A stretch of DNA of 11,850 nt, taken from positions 1 through 11,850 of the forward strand of contig NZ_CP027192.1 in the NCBI RefSeq assembly GCF_002970915.1, read 5' to 3'. The notes beneath the pieces are model-generated. The model searched no databases. It saw only the letters and a program-made list of their open reading frames with translations, and was not told the DNA's origin. The stretch comes from Lactobacillus sp. CBA3605 (GTDB lineage: Bacteria; Bacillota; Bacilli; Lactobacillales; Lactobacillaceae). Every line of letters begins with the position of its first letter. Position 1 is the stretch's first letter. Below are positions 11,417 to 11,850 of the stretch, piece after piece. The translations under genes were made by a program, and so were the position numbers.

Positions 11417-11850
11417 CTAATCTGAAATGACCCCTTGATTTTTGAATTCTTCTGAGTGTTGCGCCCGATATTTAGCCCCAGCTAGTTTATTCCAGTAAAT
11501 ACCGAACAGATTCGTCATGGTCCCGTACAAATAGTTTTCCACGTCCTTAACATGCTTCTCGTTACTTCTGAGCACGTTAAAGTATCTTCTCAAGGTCTTA
11601 GTTATCAGTGGTTTAAGCGTATCGTCACCTAAATTAATTTTGACTCCTAAGGCTTGATGTTCTTTTTCGAGGTTGTTTTTAGCATTCAAAATGATGCGGA
11701 CAAAGCGTCGCATTTGTTGTGGTGTTCGACACCAGAAACTGAGCAGTTGAATGGCTTCGGGTTCTAAGAAGACTTCCCAGCCACTTTCTGGATCGGTTAA
11801 AAACTCGTCAGCATGTTTTACTAAATCCCGGTTTTGGGTTTCAATTTCAG
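11417..11850 (-). CDS. C-terminal part of a possible plasmid replication initiator
   Basis: The frame is open from the window edge to TAG at 11417-11419, giving the last 144 aa; the N-terminus lies outside. Visible blocks are FLTDPESGWEVFLEPEAIQL, a helix-rich middle with RRFVRIILNAKNNLEKEHQA and TLKPLITKTLRRYFNVL, and a closing YLYGTMTNLFGIYWNKLAGA. The pattern aromatic-hydrophobic-hydrophobic-x-x-M/L-x-N-x-F near the end resembles the C-terminal DnaD-like part of several theta-plasmid Rep proteins of lactobacilli. A role as replication initiator would fit a window that otherwise lacks one, but the diagnostic N-terminal domain is not visible and the match is from memory. It could also be another DNA-binding or hypothetical protein. 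No frameshift is seen. Confidence 0.5.
   Translation of the reverse strand, partial: EIETQNRDLVKHADEFLTDPESGWEVFLEPEAIQLLSFWCRTPQQMRRFVRIILNAKNNLEKEHQALGVKINLGDDTLKPLITKTLRRYFNVLRSNEKHVKDVENYLYGTMTNLFGIYWNKLAGAKYRAQHSEEFKNQGVISD

Noticed and set aside
11407..11420. GATTTTAGAGCTAA resembles the start of a type II CRISPR repeat
   Set aside because: It is a single copy overlapping the stop codon of the leftward gene, with no array, cas gene or tracrRNA nearby.

Overview
The window looks like accessory plasmid DNA from a lactic acid bacterium of the Lactobacillaceae. The evidence is a MOBP-type mobilisation module, a DUF536-type plasmid protein, a remnant of an IS30-family element resembling ISLpl1 of Lactiplantibacillus plantarum, two type II toxin-antitoxin pairs and a small tyrosine recombinase. 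No rRNA, tRNA, CRISPR array or chromosomal housekeeping gene was seen. The species cannot be fixed from this sequence.

Layout. (1) 1-3690 is a visibly GC-rich block read leftwards. It holds a P2-type cation ATPase with an unusual M4 metal site, a small acidic protein behind it with a convincing TTG start, a strong leftward terminator at 22-70, and at the right edge the C-terminal stub of a membrane protein. (2) 3690-5230 is AT-rich and almost gene-free. It holds spaced TTTGTGAA-type repeats, one possible small ORF, opposed terminators, and a compact multi-stem RNA-like region with a pseudoknot-capable arrangement ending in a rightward terminator. (3) 5230-5733 is an orphan DUF536-type plasmid protein (minus strand). 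(4) 5860-6705 is an IS30-scarred segment: a 202-bp internally deleted IS30 derivative, a complete dps gene (minus strand), and a solitary IS30 end abutting a truncated CDS. (5) 6693-9145 is the stability section: a YafQ-like toxin with Phd/YefM-type antitoxin (minus strand), a divergent tyrosine recombinase, and a HigB/HigA-like pair (plus strand) whose toxin mRNA appears leaderless. (6) 9146-11194 is the mobilisation module: a hairpin-rich oriT candidate, mobC, the relaxase mobA, and mobB, which overlaps the 3' part of mobA by about 440 bp in another frame. (7) 11417-11850 is the C-terminal part of a leftward gene, possibly a replication initiator, that continues past the window.

Working together: mobC/mobA/mobB and oriT would allow transfer with a helper conjugation system. 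The two TA pairs, and possibly the recombinase through multimer resolution, would stabilise the plasmid. The ATPase and Dps are metal and oxidative-stress cargo. The abrupt composition change at about 3690 and the truncated genes at 3583-3684 and 6693-6950 show that the plasmid was assembled by recombination and IS activity.
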